Source: Deltaproteobacteria bacterium
GTDB lineage: Bacteria; Desulfobacterota; Syntrophia; Syntrophales; UBA5619
Reading direction: 5' to 3'
Length of the DNA stretch: 35,083 nucleotides
NCBI GenBank assembly: GCA_021817825.1
Contig: JAKAFS010000038.1
Coordinates: 1 to 35,083, forward strand
The position numbers were made by a program, and so were the translations under genes. The notes below the pieces were generated by a model. The model made no database searches. It was not told the origin of the DNA and worked only from the letters and a program-made list of their open reading frames with translations. Shown here in pieces: positions 8,563-16,142 of the stretch (its first letter is position 1; each line of letters begins with the position of its first letter).

Positions 8563-8720
8563 GCGTTGAAAAACACCTGGCTTGGGAGGCGGTTCAAAAA
8601 CGTTCAGAGGCAAGGCGCGCAAAACCCGAGGCATGAGACGTACTTTTCGTACGCCCCATGCCCGCCCCGCGAAAGCGGGGAAGGTTGCAGCGCAATGAGC
8701 AAATGAGCGTTTTTCAACGG
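8563..8720. repeat. MITE-like imperfect palindrome between the small membrane gene and the sigma-54 promoter
   Basis: A roughly 158-base imperfect palindrome. The outer arms are an exact 10-base inverted pair, GTTGAAAAAC (8565-8574) and GTTTTTCAAC (8709-8718). The centre is CGTAC-TTTTC-GTACG, flanked by GGCATG and CATGCC arms that pair with G-U wobbles. No transposase is present. Size, terminal inverted repeats and long self-complementarity are what a non-autonomous mobile repeat or REP-like element looks like. Copy number elsewhere in the genome cannot be seen from here. Confidence 0.6.
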
Positions 8721-8911
8721 CCTGGCGACGTCTCGGCGCGCCGACGGCAGCAACGGCTTCCGGCCGCGTTTGGTGGCCGCTATCCTAGCGGCCTCTCAGG
8801 AAATTATCAACAGAAATTTCACCGCTGGCCCCCCTTCCTAATGGTCTGTCCTGACCATGGGCGGCGGCGGTGATGCGCCGCGCTGCAAGGGCGGCGTCCT
8901 TTGCATTTTTC

Positions 8912-8949
8912 GTTCAATGGCCGACCGGGGTTGAATGAAATGTTCAACC
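8912..8949 (+). promoter_or_regulatory. Candidate NtrC-type upstream activator site
   Basis: A perfect inverted repeat GGTTGAA-N7-TTCAACC covers 8929-8949, with a further half site GTTCAA at 8912-8917. It lies about 95 bases before the -24 element of the sigma-54 promoter, the usual distance for an enhancer-binding activator. Binding by the regulator encoded at 4278-5651 is inferred from proximity. Confidence 0.5.
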
Positions 8950-9043
8950 GCTTTTTCCCTAAAAAAGATTTCCGGCCCACCCGTTCTCGACGATAACGCC
9001 ATGACCCCAGTAGGTTACGAAATATTACCGATAGCCTGTCCAA

Positions 9044-9059
9044 TGGCATATCTGTTGCA
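9044..9059 (+). promoter_or_regulatory. Sigma-54 (-24/-12) promoter
   Basis: TGGCATATCTGTTGCA matches the sigma-54 consensus TGGCAC-N5-TTGCA, with exact spacing of the invariant GG and GC. Transcription would begin near 9070, about 85 bases before the atpE-like start. An adjacent NtrC-type activator gene and upstream palindrome support it. Confidence 0.75.
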
Positions 9060-9153
9060 GAACCGTGAAGACGAACGAGAAGCCCTTTTTTGCATCCGGC
9101 AGCCGTGATCGGAAAAGGGAAATTTTTTAATCATCCAGGAAAGGGGAAAAACG

Positions 9154-9534
9154 ATGCTAAAAAGATTCGGAAAAGGTTTATTCACGCTGGTCGGCTCCCT
9201 GGGAATGCTTCTGCTCAATTCACCTTTGGCCTTTGCGGCGGAAGCGCTTCCCGCTGGCGGTGAATCCTACACGAAGGTCCTGTTCGCCGTCGGCGCCATG
9301 ATCGCCGCCGGGTTTGCGATCGGAGTGGGGGCCGTCGGAGCGGGGCTGGGAATCGGCACGGCTGCCAGCGGGGCCTGTTCGGCGGTGGGCAGAAATCCCG
9401 GGGTGCAGGGAAAAATCATGATGACCATGCTGGTCGGCATGGCCATGGCGGAATCGATTGCCATTTATGCCCTGGTCGTATCGCTCGTGCTTCTGTATGC
9501 CAACCCTTACATGAAGTATTTCCTGGTCGGTTGA
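9154..9534 (+). CDS. atpE: ATP synthase F0 c-subunit-like proteolipid with signal peptide
   Basis: A 126-residue homologue of the F-type ATP synthase c subunit, the ring-forming ion carrier. A signal-peptide-like stretch covers 1-28, with likely cleavage after AFA28. Helix 1 is about 42-72, with the Gly-rich GVGAVGAGLGIG, then the loop GRNPG (79-83), then helix 2 about 89-116. Helix 2 holds the carboxylate E100 in MAMAESIAIYALVV. Helix 2 has the E-S and Tyr pattern seen in Na+-type rings, but by alignment the helix 1 position that is Gln in Na+ types is I67, so H+ is more likely. AAAGGGG precedes ATG by 7 bases. No other atp genes are nearby. It is paired with a Cache-domain gene behind a sigma-54 promoter. 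Whether it is the main c subunit or a paralogue cannot be told. Confidence 0.9.
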   Translation: MLKRFGKGLFTLVGSLGMLLLNSPLAFAAEALPAGGESYTKVLFAVGAMIAAGFAIGVGAVGAGLGIGTAASGACSAVGRNPGVQGKIMMTMLVGMAMAESIAIYALVVSLVLLYANPYMKYFLVG

Positions 9535-9580
9535 TTTCTCGCTTCCATATCCAATCCAACGACGTTAGGGGGAAAGGGGC

Positions 9581-10900
9581 ATGGCAGAAACAAAAAAAGA
9601 TAAGCAGTGGTTCACCGTAGCGAGGGTTTTTTTCCTGCTTATCGTGATCCCGTTGTCGCTGATGGCCATTCTGATCGCCAACGGCATCTTCAAATTGGGG
9701 GTTACGGTAAAGGCGGGGACGGTCAATGTGCTCGACCAGAAAGCCCAGGAAGAGATCAAGTTGCGCGCCGTCAATACGGCCAATGAAATCGCCAGTTTTC
9801 TTATGGAGAGGCAGAAAGATTTGTTGATCGCCGCCATCCTCCCGGCAAGCGACGCCGCTTACCGCCAGTTCATCCGGGAGAACAAGAAGCCGCTCTGGAT
9901 CCGGGAGAACGGCAAGGTCAGCAGTGTACCGACTTATCTCTATGCGGAAATGGCACTCACGGACCGGGCGGGGAATGAACTGATCAAAATTGTCAACGGG
10001 GAAGCGGTGCCGCAGGCAAAACTGAAAAATGTCAGCAAACCCGCGGACACCACCTATAAAAGCGAAGCGTATTTCGCCGCCGCCAAGGGGCTGAACCGCG
10101 GCGAAGTCTATCTATCCCCGGTCACCGGCTGGTACGTCAATCGGGCCGACTTCGCAAAGGGAAAACGCTTCACGGGAATCCTCCGCATGACGACGCCGGT
10201 TTTCGACCGGCAGGGGTTTACGGGGGTTCTCACCTTGGCGCTCGATATCCGGCACCTCGCCGGATTCACGGACCACATCATCCCCACGCAGACAGGACAG
10301 GTCTTCGAGGCCGACGCCTCGACGGGAAACTACGCCTACCTCGTGGACAACCGGGGCTTTGTCATTTCCCACCCCTCTGACTACCATATCGCGGGATTGA
10401 ATGCCGACGGATCGGCGGTTCCCGCCCTGACCGACAAGGATGCGGCGGAAATGACCAAGCGGGGCGAGGAGGTCCTGAACCTGAACCAGTTGGGCTTCCT
10501 GGATTCGTCCCTCCCGCAGATCGCAAGCGATGCGGCCGCCGGCAATGCCGGGGTGAAAACCCACAAAGCGGGCGGTCAAACAAAATTGGCGGCCTACGCG
10601 CCAGTCAAATTTTTCACCAAGGAGACGCCGCCGCCCGGCGGTTTCGGCTGGGTCGGGATGACGCTGGATGTGGGCCAGTATAACGAACTGGCGATCGCGG
10701 CCTCGCGCAATATCGAAAAGGAGACCAAATCCTGGACCAGCACGATCATCATCATTCTGGTGACTTCCATCATCCTCCTGTTCCTGATTCTGGCGCTCTT
10801 GGCCCGGGGCATCAGCCGCTCCATCGAGGCAGAGGTCCCCGAGGAGGCCATCGAGGCGGCAAAGCTTTACGACGATGAGGACGAGGACGACGACAAGTAA
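9581..10900 (+). CDS. Cache-domain membrane protein without an output domain
   Basis: A 439-residue protein with one membrane segment near the N-terminus (about 13-36), a large extracytoplasmic double-Cache-like region (about 45-375), and a second segment (about 387-408). Only a 31-residue cytoplasmic tail follows, ending in a run of Asp/Glu (430-438). The region reads like a methyl-accepting or kinase sensor: long helix QEEIKLRAVNTANEIASFL, then MALTDRAGNELIKI (124-137) and YLVDNRGFVISHP (253-265). There is no HAMP, kinase, GGDEF or MCP part. It begins 46 bases after atpE with a GGGGGAAAGGGG ribosome site and is closed by a terminator, so the two form one unit. Function is unknown; a ligand sensor or scaffold acting on a partner is inference. 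Confidence 0.85.
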   Translation: MAETKKDKQWFTVARVFFLLIVIPLSLMAILIANGIFKLGVTVKAGTVNVLDQKAQEEIKLRAVNTANEIASFLMERQKDLLIAAILPASDAAYRQFIRENKKPLWIRENGKVSSVPTYLYAEMALTDRAGNELIKIVNGEAVPQAKLKNVSKPADTTYKSEAYFAAAKGLNRGEVYLSPVTGWYVNRADFAKGKRFTGILRMTTPVFDRQGFTGVLTLALDIRHLAGFTDHIIPTQTGQVFEADASTGNYAYLVDNRGFVISHPSDYHIAGLNADGSAVPALTDKDAAEMTKRGEEVLNLNQLGFLDSSLPQIASDAAAGNAGVKTHKAGGQTKLAAYAPVKFFTKETPPPGGFGWVGMTLDVGQYNELAIAASRNIEKETKSWTSTIIIILVTSIILLFLILALLARGISRSIEAEVPEEAIEAAKLYDDEDEDDDK

Positions 10901-10923
10901 CCTTCCCATGAATTGCGCACGTC

Positions 10924-10957
10924 AAAAGGCCGGAATGGTTCATTCCGGCCTTTTTTT
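10924..10957 (+). terminator. Rho-independent terminator, bidirectional
   Basis: A 14-base perfect stem (AAAAGGCCGGAATG with its complement) has a GTT loop and is followed by a T-run to 10957. The A-run on the left makes it work for the minus strand too, so it can end both the Cache-gene transcript and rnpB. Confidence 0.92.
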
Positions 10958-10985
10958 GAATCCTTCGGGATCGCTGATGAAAAAA

Positions 10986-11370
10986 GGGTGTCCGAGCAGC
11001 GCGTAAGCCGAGTTTTGTTCCGCCTTCCGGTCACCCGAAAGACGGCGATGATCATTCCTCTGGGACGGCCGTTGCCGACCGCCTCAAGCGATGCAACCCG
11101 AGAACATGAGGGCGGGCCGCCCTGTTCTCCTATTCGATCTTGCTCCGGATGGGGTTTACCAAGCTTTCCCGGTCACCCGGGAAACTGGTGAGCTCTTACC
11201 TCGCCTTTTCACCCTTACCCCTCCCTTACGGGAAGGGCGGTATATTTTCTGTGGCACTTTCCTTAGGGTCGCCCCCAGTCGCCGTTAGCGACCATCCTGC
11301 CCTGTGGAGTTCGGACTTTCCTCCGGCCCGTAAATCCGGACCGGCGATCATCTGCTCTACTCCGACACCC
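10986..11370 (-). ncRNA. rnpB: RNase P RNA, bacterial class A
   Basis: This is the catalytic RNA of RNase P, which trims tRNA 5' ends. On the minus strand the conserved core is clear: GAGGAAAGTCCGAACTCC near the 5' side, then ACAGAAAATATACCGCC, and a 3' region AAAACTCGGCTTACG. The ends pair as helix P1 (GGGTGTCGGAG with CTCGGACACCC, one mismatch), which sets the bounds at about 11370 and 10986. The length of about 385 bases is normal. It ends toward the terminator shared with the Cache gene. Confidence 0.97.
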
Positions 11371-11477
11371 TATATATGAACCGCTCCCGAATCGCCCGCG
11401 CTACGACCCGGGCCAGCCTTTGCCAATCGTTAAGCCGCATCGCGCCGCCCCATCGCCTGCCTGGGCCACGGAGGCCT

Positions 11478-12191
11478 TCAGCCGTTCCGGTTTTCCCAGT
11501 AGATGATCCGGCTACAGTTCGGACAGGTGATGAGCGATTTGAACTTCTGCAATTCATTGTACAATTGGGGGGGGATGTGCATATGGCAACCGTCGCACAC
11601 CTCTTTCCAAACCGGGACCACCGCGACGCCCCGTCCGGCGTTCTTGATCTGCTCATACTTGCGCAGCATATCGGCAGGAACCTGCTTCTTCAGCACATCG
11701 CTTTTCGTCTGACTCTCCTCCAGCGCGGAAGCAAGGGAATCCAGTTCCTGTGCCATCTTGGCCTTTCCTTCCTCGTAACAACGGCGCTGTCCCTCCAGTT
11801 CCTCTTTTTTGGCCTTGACGACCTTTTCCCTTTCCTCAAGCTGATCGATCAGGGAGATCGTCTCATCCTCTATCTGGCCGTTCTTGGTCCCGATCGTCTC
11901 GATCTCTTTCAGGATGGATTGATACTCCTTGTTTGTCTTGACCTCGGTGAGCCTCTCTTTTGCCTTGCGCAAAGTCTCTTGCCCCTTCTGTAGGAGGCCA
12001 TCCTTCTCCCGCTTCAGCTTTTTGAGGTTTTCCAGCTCTTCCTGTTCACCTTCCATGGCCGCGCAGAGGGTCTGAAATTCGGCATCCAGTTCGTTCATCC
12101 GGATCGGCAGATCCCTCTTCTGCGTACCGATCTTGGCCGTCGCCGACTCCATCTTCTGTAGTTCTATCAAGAGCACCAACTGTTCTCTCAA
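11478..12191 (-). CDS. Coiled-coil protein with C4 zinc ribbon (zf-RING_7/DUF164 type)
   Basis: A 237-residue protein whose first 180 residues are a long charged coiled coil (for example EELENLKKLKREKDGLLQK). It ends in a zinc ribbon with CDGCHMHIPPQLYNELQK (about 198-215) and CPNC (about 222-225). This is the C4-type zinc-ribbon family found widely in bacteria and near rnpB or Nif3-like genes in deltaproteobacteria; some members are proposed to bind nucleic acid or secretion components. I set the start at TTG 12191, since AAAGGGG lies 7 bases upstream and the family begins with a similar REQLVLLIELQK stretch. rnpB starts about 108 bases downstream. The biochemical role is not settled. Confidence 0.88.
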   Translation of the reverse strand: MREQLVLLIELQKMESATAKIGTQKRDLPIRMNELDAEFQTLCAAMEGEQEELENLKKLKREKDGLLQKGQETLRKAKERLTEVKTNKEYQSILKEIETIGTKNGQIEDETISLIDQLEEREKVVKAKKEELEGQRRCYEEGKAKMAQELDSLASALEESQTKSDVLKKQVPADMLRKYEQIKNAGRGVAVVPVWKEVCDGCHMHIPPQLYNELQKFKSLITCPNCSRIIYWENRNG

Positions 12192-12235
12192 CCGCGTTCC
12201 CCTTTCATTTATGCGAATTCTTCAGGAAATGGCCT

Positions 12236-12267
12236 AAAAAAAAATGCACCAATCACTGGTGCATTTT
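12236..12267 (-). terminator. Rho-independent terminator after the tRNA
   Basis: An 11-base perfect stem AAAATGCACCA/TGGTGCATTTT has a 5-base loop, and on the minus strand a run of T follows (A-run 12236-12244 on plus). It lies about 90 bases past the tRNA 3' end and would end the rpoD-tRNA transcript. Confidence 0.9.
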
Positions 12268-12355
12268 CAGGGAGTCGTCCTTTTCCCCACTCGATTTCCC
12301 ATTATTTTCAATGCTGACCTGTACCCCATGTGCATGGCTCTTTCTTCTTCATCCC

Positions 12356-12431
12356 TGGTGGGCCCACCTGGATTCGAACCAGGGACCGACCGGTTATGAG
12401 CCGGTGGCTCTACCAGTTGAGCTATGGGCCC
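12356..12431 (-). tRNA. tRNA with CAT anticodon (Ile2 favoured over elongator Met)
   Basis: A complete 76-base cloverleaf with encoded CCA. The acceptor is GGGCCCA with TGGGCCC, the D arm GCTC/GAGC, the anticodon stem ACCGG/CCGGT with loop CTCATAA, and the T arm CCTGG-TTCGAAT-CCAGG. The anticodon is CAT. C4-G69 and C5-G68 pairs are present, which are recognition features of TilS on tRNA-Ile2, whose C34 becomes lysidine. That favours Ile2, but elongator Met cannot be excluded. It does not have the initiator C1/A72 mismatch. It lies 72 bases after rpoD on the same strand. Confidence 0.95.
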
Positions 12432-12503
12432 TGCTCATTGCGGGATGAAAACAATAAACTTGAGCGGGTTCTTGTAATACCCCCGGCCTGTTTTTGTCAA
12501 TAC

Positions 12504-14261
12504 TTATTTGCCTTCGGGCTTCATAATCCGCCTGCGGGAAGGATTGCGCAATTTACGGACGGCGCCCGTTTCAATCTGTTTCACCCTTTCGCGGCTCATC
12601 TCCAGCGATTCCCGGGATTCTTCCGGTGAATAATCGGCCCGCTCGCTGATCCCGAACCGCATGCGGAGCACCTTTTCTTCCCGGGGGGTCAGAGTCGAGA
12701 GAATCTTCCGGGTCTGTTCCGCCAGATCCATGCTGATCGTGGCTTCCGCAGGCGATACGATCTTCTTGTCCTCGATGAAGTCCCCCAGATGGCTGTCCTC
12801 TTCCTCGCCGATGGGGGTCTCCAGGGATATCGGTTCCTTGGCAATTTTCAGGACCTTGCGGACCTTTTCCAGAGGAAACTCCATTTTGTTGGCGATCTCC
12901 TCGGGATTGGGTTCCCGCCCCAGTTCCTGGACGAGATAACGGGAGGTCCGGATCAGTTTGTTGATCGTCTCGATCATGTGGACCGGGATCCGGATCGTTC
13001 TGGCCTGGTCGGCGATGGCGCGGGTGATCGCCTGCCTGATCCACCAGGTGGCGTAGGTGGAAAATTTGTATCCCCTTTGGTACTCGAATTTATCGACGGC
13101 CTTCATCAGGCCGATATTCCCTTCCTGGATCAGGTCCAGAAACTGCAAGCCGCGGTTCGTGTATTTTTTGGCGATGCTCACGACCAGACGCAGATTCGCC
13201 TCGACCAGCTTCCGCTTGGCGATCTCCGCTTTTCTGGCGCCCGTTTCAATGGTCACCATCGCTTTTTTCAGGGCCGTTACGGAGAGCCCCGTATCCTGAG
13301 TAATCTTCTTATATCGCCGGTTGGCCTCCTTGACCACCTCTTCGGCGCGGCGCAACTTCTGCAACGAAACGCCCGTCTCCTTGGCAACCTGCGCGGCCGC
13401 CTTGGGGGACTTGTTCATCTTGGACCAGGCGGCTTCCAACTGGGTGAGCGAAAGGCCGGTCGCCTCCTTGCAGCGCCGCACCTCGTCGTCCACTTTTTCG
13501 ACATCGTTCAGATAGCCCCGCAGATTCACCACCATCCGTTCGATCTGCCTCCGACTGAAGCGGACCTTCCGACAATGCTTGACGATGTTCCGGAGATTCT
13601 TTTCCAGGTCCTCCTTGAGTTCCTGTCGCTCATCGGCGTCGATATTCTTGGCGCTCAGCTTTTTCTTGATCAGATCATTCTTGGCATCCAGGGCCGTCAC
13701 CTTGTCCAGCAGTTTGATGACCCGATCGAGATGCATGTCCTCTTCGACAACGCCTTCTTCATCCTCGATATTGTCCAGCAGGCTCTTGACGCGAATTTCC
13801 CCGGCCTTCAGCTGGGCGCCCATGGCAACCACATCCTTGATGCAGGAGGCGACGCTGAAGACGGCTTCCATGCTCTCCTTGGCCCCCTCCTCGATCTTTT
13901 TGGCGATCTCGACCTCGCCCTCCCGACTGAGCAGAGAAACCAGCCCCATTTCCCGAAGATACATCTTCACGGGATCACCGGTCTTGCCCACCGCGGGGAG
14001 TAGACTGATCAGATCGTCTCCCTTACCGTCCCCTCGCTCGTGATCGTCAGCGGACTTCTTGACAACCAGCTTTTCCCCTTTTTCCGTATCGATGATATCG
14101 ATATTCTTCTCACCGAAGAGCATGATGATGTCGTCAATTTGATCGGAGGAGATCACATCCGAAGGCAGCAGATCGTTCACATCGTCATAGGTGAGGAATC
14201 CCTTCTCCTCCCCCAGGGTAAGCAGTTTTTTGAACTCGTCGGTCTCTATTTCTTTTGCCAT
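12504..14261 (-). CDS. rpoD: RNA polymerase primary sigma factor RpoD (sigma-70)
   Basis: A 585-residue primary sigma factor that directs RNA polymerase to -10/-35 promoters. Region 1.1 is at about 1-80 and region 1.2 holds [11 protein letters not shown]. Region 2 is standard ([20 protein letters not shown], then [16 protein letters not shown]), and regions 3 and 4 follow. Region 4.2 is odd: at 545-555 it reads [11 protein letters not shown] where the family nearly always has TLEEVG followed by a V-T. The recognition helix SRERVKQIE keeps the Arg, Glu and Gln that touch the -35. The frame is intact across this stretch, so it is not a frameshift. GGGAGA precedes the ATG. It follows dnaG by 98 bases, as in the classic macromolecular-synthesis operon. 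Confidence 0.96.
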   Translation of the reverse strand: MAKEIETDEFKKLLTLGEEKGFLTYDDVNDLLPSDVISSDQIDDIIMLFGEKNIDIIDTEKGEKLVVKKSADDHERGDGKGDDLISLLPAVGKTGDPVKMYLREMGLVSLLSREGEVEIAKKIEEGAKESMEAVFSVASCIKDVVAMGAQLKAGEIRVKSLLDNIEDEEGVVEEDMHLDRVIKLLDKVTALDAKNDLIKKKLSAKNIDADERQELKEDLEKNLRNIVKHCRKVRFSRRQIERMVVNLRGYLNDVEKVDDEVRRCKEATGLSLTQLEAAWSKMNKSPKAAAQVAKETGVSLQKLRRAEEVVKEANRRYKKITQDTGLSVTALKKAMVTIETGARKAEIAKRKLVEANLRLVVSIAKKYTNRGLQFLDLIQEGNIGLMKAVDKFEYQRGYKFSTYATWWIRQAITRAIADQARTIRIPVHMIETINKLIRTSRYLVQELGREPNPEEIANKMEFPLEKVRKVLKIAKEPISLETPIGEEEDSHLGDFIEDKKIVSPAEATISMDLAEQTRKILSTLTPREEKVLRMRFGISERADYSPEESRESLEMSRERVKQIETGAVRKLRNPSRRRIMKPEGK

Positions 14262-14294
14262 ATCGGTTTCTCCCGGTCACCTGTCATCAAGGTT

Positions 14295-14320
14295 CCGTCG
14301 GCTATTTGCTCCGCCGACGG
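14295..14320 (-). promoter_or_regulatory. Hairpin between dnaG and rpoD
   Basis: An 8-base perfect inverted repeat CCGTCGGC/GCCGACGG with a 10-base loop lies in the 98-base dnaG-rpoD gap, without a T-run. It may be an RNA processing or stability element, as the dnaG-rpoD junction is cleaved by RNase E in E. coli, but that is analogy. Confidence 0.4.
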
Positions 14321-14359
14321 CAAATTTGCATCGTCTATCAATCAACCAAGCCCATGTAC

Positions 14360-16126
14360 TTAACGTAAAAGCTGGTTTTTTTCCGCAATGAGACGCTCGG
14401 ACAAAGCCAGGTCATTGGCTCGCTCGGCCTCTTTGATTCTGCGCGTCAGCAACTTGGCCTGCTCCTTGTGCGATCGCTCCCGGATCTTTCCGATCGCATC
14501 GGCCAGCAGACGATCGATCAGCTCCGGTGGATAGGGACTCTCCTGTACCAAAAGCGCCAGCAGTTTCTCCCGCAAGGGGCCCGCCGCAAGGCCGTCGACA
14601 AAATAAACGGCATCCCGCGACGTTTTTCCTTCCAAGGCCGCCGCCAGAATCGCTTCTCCCAGCGATTTCAGCGCCTCGGTTCGAAAATGGTCCAGAATGG
14701 AGGATTCCCGAACCTCCGCCACCTTCTCCGGATAGTCCAGGATCATCCGAATCAGGCTCAACTCCAGCGGATCCATCTCCAGATCGGCCTCGCGCTTGGG
14801 CCGGTCGGCCGCGACAGTCGCGGGACCGCGGGCGAGAACGCGCCGGACCTCCGCTTTGAGGACCTCCTCGTCGACCGCCAAGGCCTCGGCCACCTTCTTG
14901 GCGAAGAGATTCCGGTCTACGTCATCGCCCAGCCGGCTCAGAAACGAGACGGCCTCCCGCAGCTTGTCCCGGTTTTCCTCCAGGGTTCCCCGGCCGCCGA
15001 GCACCTGCTCGATGTAATAATCGGCCATCGACAGGGCATGGGCCACCAGATCTTCCATCTTTTCGCGGCCCTGCCGTCTCACAAAATCATCGGGGTCCAG
15101 TCCGTCGGGCAGGATGACCGCCTTGGCGTGCACATTTCCGGCCAGGAACAACTCCAGACTTCTGGTCAGGGCCTTCCGGCCCGCCTCATCGGGATCGAAG
15201 ACAGCTGCCACATGACCCGTATAGCGCCGGATCAGATCCACTTGGGCGCGGGTCAGGGCCGTTCCCAGCGGGGCCACGACATTGAGAATCCCGGCATTCC
15301 AGAGGGAGATCAGGTCGAAATAGCCTTCGACCAGGATCGCGAACCCCTTCTCGCGGATCGCTTCCCGCGTCCGGGACAGCCCGTAAAGGTTGTTCCCCTT
15401 GGTATAGACCGTCGACTCGGGGGAATTCATGTACTTCGGTTCGCCCGGGCCGATGATCCGGCCGCCGAAGGCGATCACAGTGCCGTCGACGTCTTCGATG
15501 GGGATCATCAGCCTTCCCCGAAACCGGTCGTAATGGCCCTGCGCAGGTCCCGTCCGTGCGATGAGCAGTCCTGCCTGTTCGGCCAGTTCAGGCGCCACGC
15601 CTCTCCTTTTCAGGAAATCGTGCAGCCGGCTCCATCCCTCGGGGGCAAAACCGATGCGAAAAGTCCGGACGGCCTCTTCTGCAATCCCCCGTTTGCGGAG
15701 ATATTCCCGGGCTTCCTCCCCGGCCTGCGACTGGAGCGTTTCCATGAAAAAGCCGGCCGCCAGGTCGTTCACCCGGCGGATCTGCTCGCCCAGGGACTGC
15801 CGCTCCTTTTCTTCCCGGCTCATCTGCCGCTCCGGGATGTTCACCCCCACCTTCGCCGCGAGGTGGCGGGCCGCCTCGGGAAAGGTCAGATGGTTGAGCT
15901 TCATCAGGAAGGAAAAGACATTTCCCCCTTCGCCGCAGCCGAAACAGTAAAACATCTGTTTTTCGGGGCTCACGGTAAAAGAAGGCGTTTTCTCGCGATG
16001 GAAGGGACAAAGCCCCAGAAAATTCTTCCCCGCCTTTTTCAGGGTCACGTACTCCCCGATCAAAGACGCAATATCGGCCCTTCTTCTGATCTCCTCAAGC
16101 TTGTCATCGGGGATGGATCCCTTCAA
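14360..16126 (-). CDS. dnaG: DNA primase DnaG
   Basis: DnaG makes the RNA primers for chromosome replication. The 588-residue protein has the N-terminal zinc-binding domain with C40, H43, C61 and C64. The catalytic core contains EGYFD (E267, 267-271) and DPDEAG (311-316) of the Toprim fold, and a C-terminal helicase-interaction domain covers about 440-588. The start is TTG 16126, chosen because AGGGGG lies 8 bases before it and the family begins just upstream of the IRRRADI motif. It is preceded by yqeY (16 bases) and followed by rpoD. No rpsU is found next to it, unlike the E. coli arrangement. Confidence 0.96.
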   Translation of the reverse strand: MKGSIPDDKLEEIRRRADIASLIGEYVTLKKAGKNFLGLCPFHREKTPSFTVSPEKQMFYCFGCGEGGNVFSFLMKLNHLTFPEAARHLAAKVGVNIPERQMSREEKERQSLGEQIRRVNDLAAGFFMETLQSQAGEEAREYLRKRGIAEEAVRTFRIGFAPEGWSRLHDFLKRRGVAPELAEQAGLLIARTGPAQGHYDRFRGRLMIPIEDVDGTVIAFGGRIIGPGEPKYMNSPESTVYTKGNNLYGLSRTREAIREKGFAILVEGYFDLISLWNAGILNVVAPLGTALTRAQVDLIRRYTGHVAAVFDPDEAGRKALTRSLELFLAGNVHAKAVILPDGLDPDDFVRRQGREKMEDLVAHALSMADYYIEQVLGGRGTLEENRDKLREAVSFLSRLGDDVDRNLFAKKVAEALAVDEEVLKAEVRRVLARGPATVAADRPKREADLEMDPLELSLIRMILDYPEKVAEVRESSILDHFRTEALKSLGEAILAAALEGKTSRDAVYFVDGLAAGPLREKLLALLVQESPYPPELIDRLLADAIGKIRERSHKEQAKLLTRRIKEAERANDLALSERLIAEKNQLLR

Positions 16127-16142
16127 GCGCAGTTCCCCCTCT

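Larger units (their letters stand above)
8721..9153. other. Regulatory gap before the atpE-like gene
   Basis: No gene is supported here. The stretch holds an 8-base hairpin GGCCGCTA-TCC-TAGCGGCC (8775-8793), an activator-like palindrome (8929-8949) with an extra half site GTTCAA (8912-8917), a sigma-54 promoter (9044-9059) and an untranslated leader of about 85 bases. A frame on the minus strand (8819-9049) has no family resemblance and is dismissed. Confidence 0.6.

Noticed and set aside
8819-9049. Minus-strand frame of 76 codons upstream of atpE
   Set aside because: It covers the sigma-54 promoter and palindrome and has no family resemblance.
11357-11656. Minus-strand frame overlapping the rnpB 5' end and the zinc-ribbon gene
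   Set aside because: It runs in a different frame from the zinc-ribbon gene and into an RNA gene.
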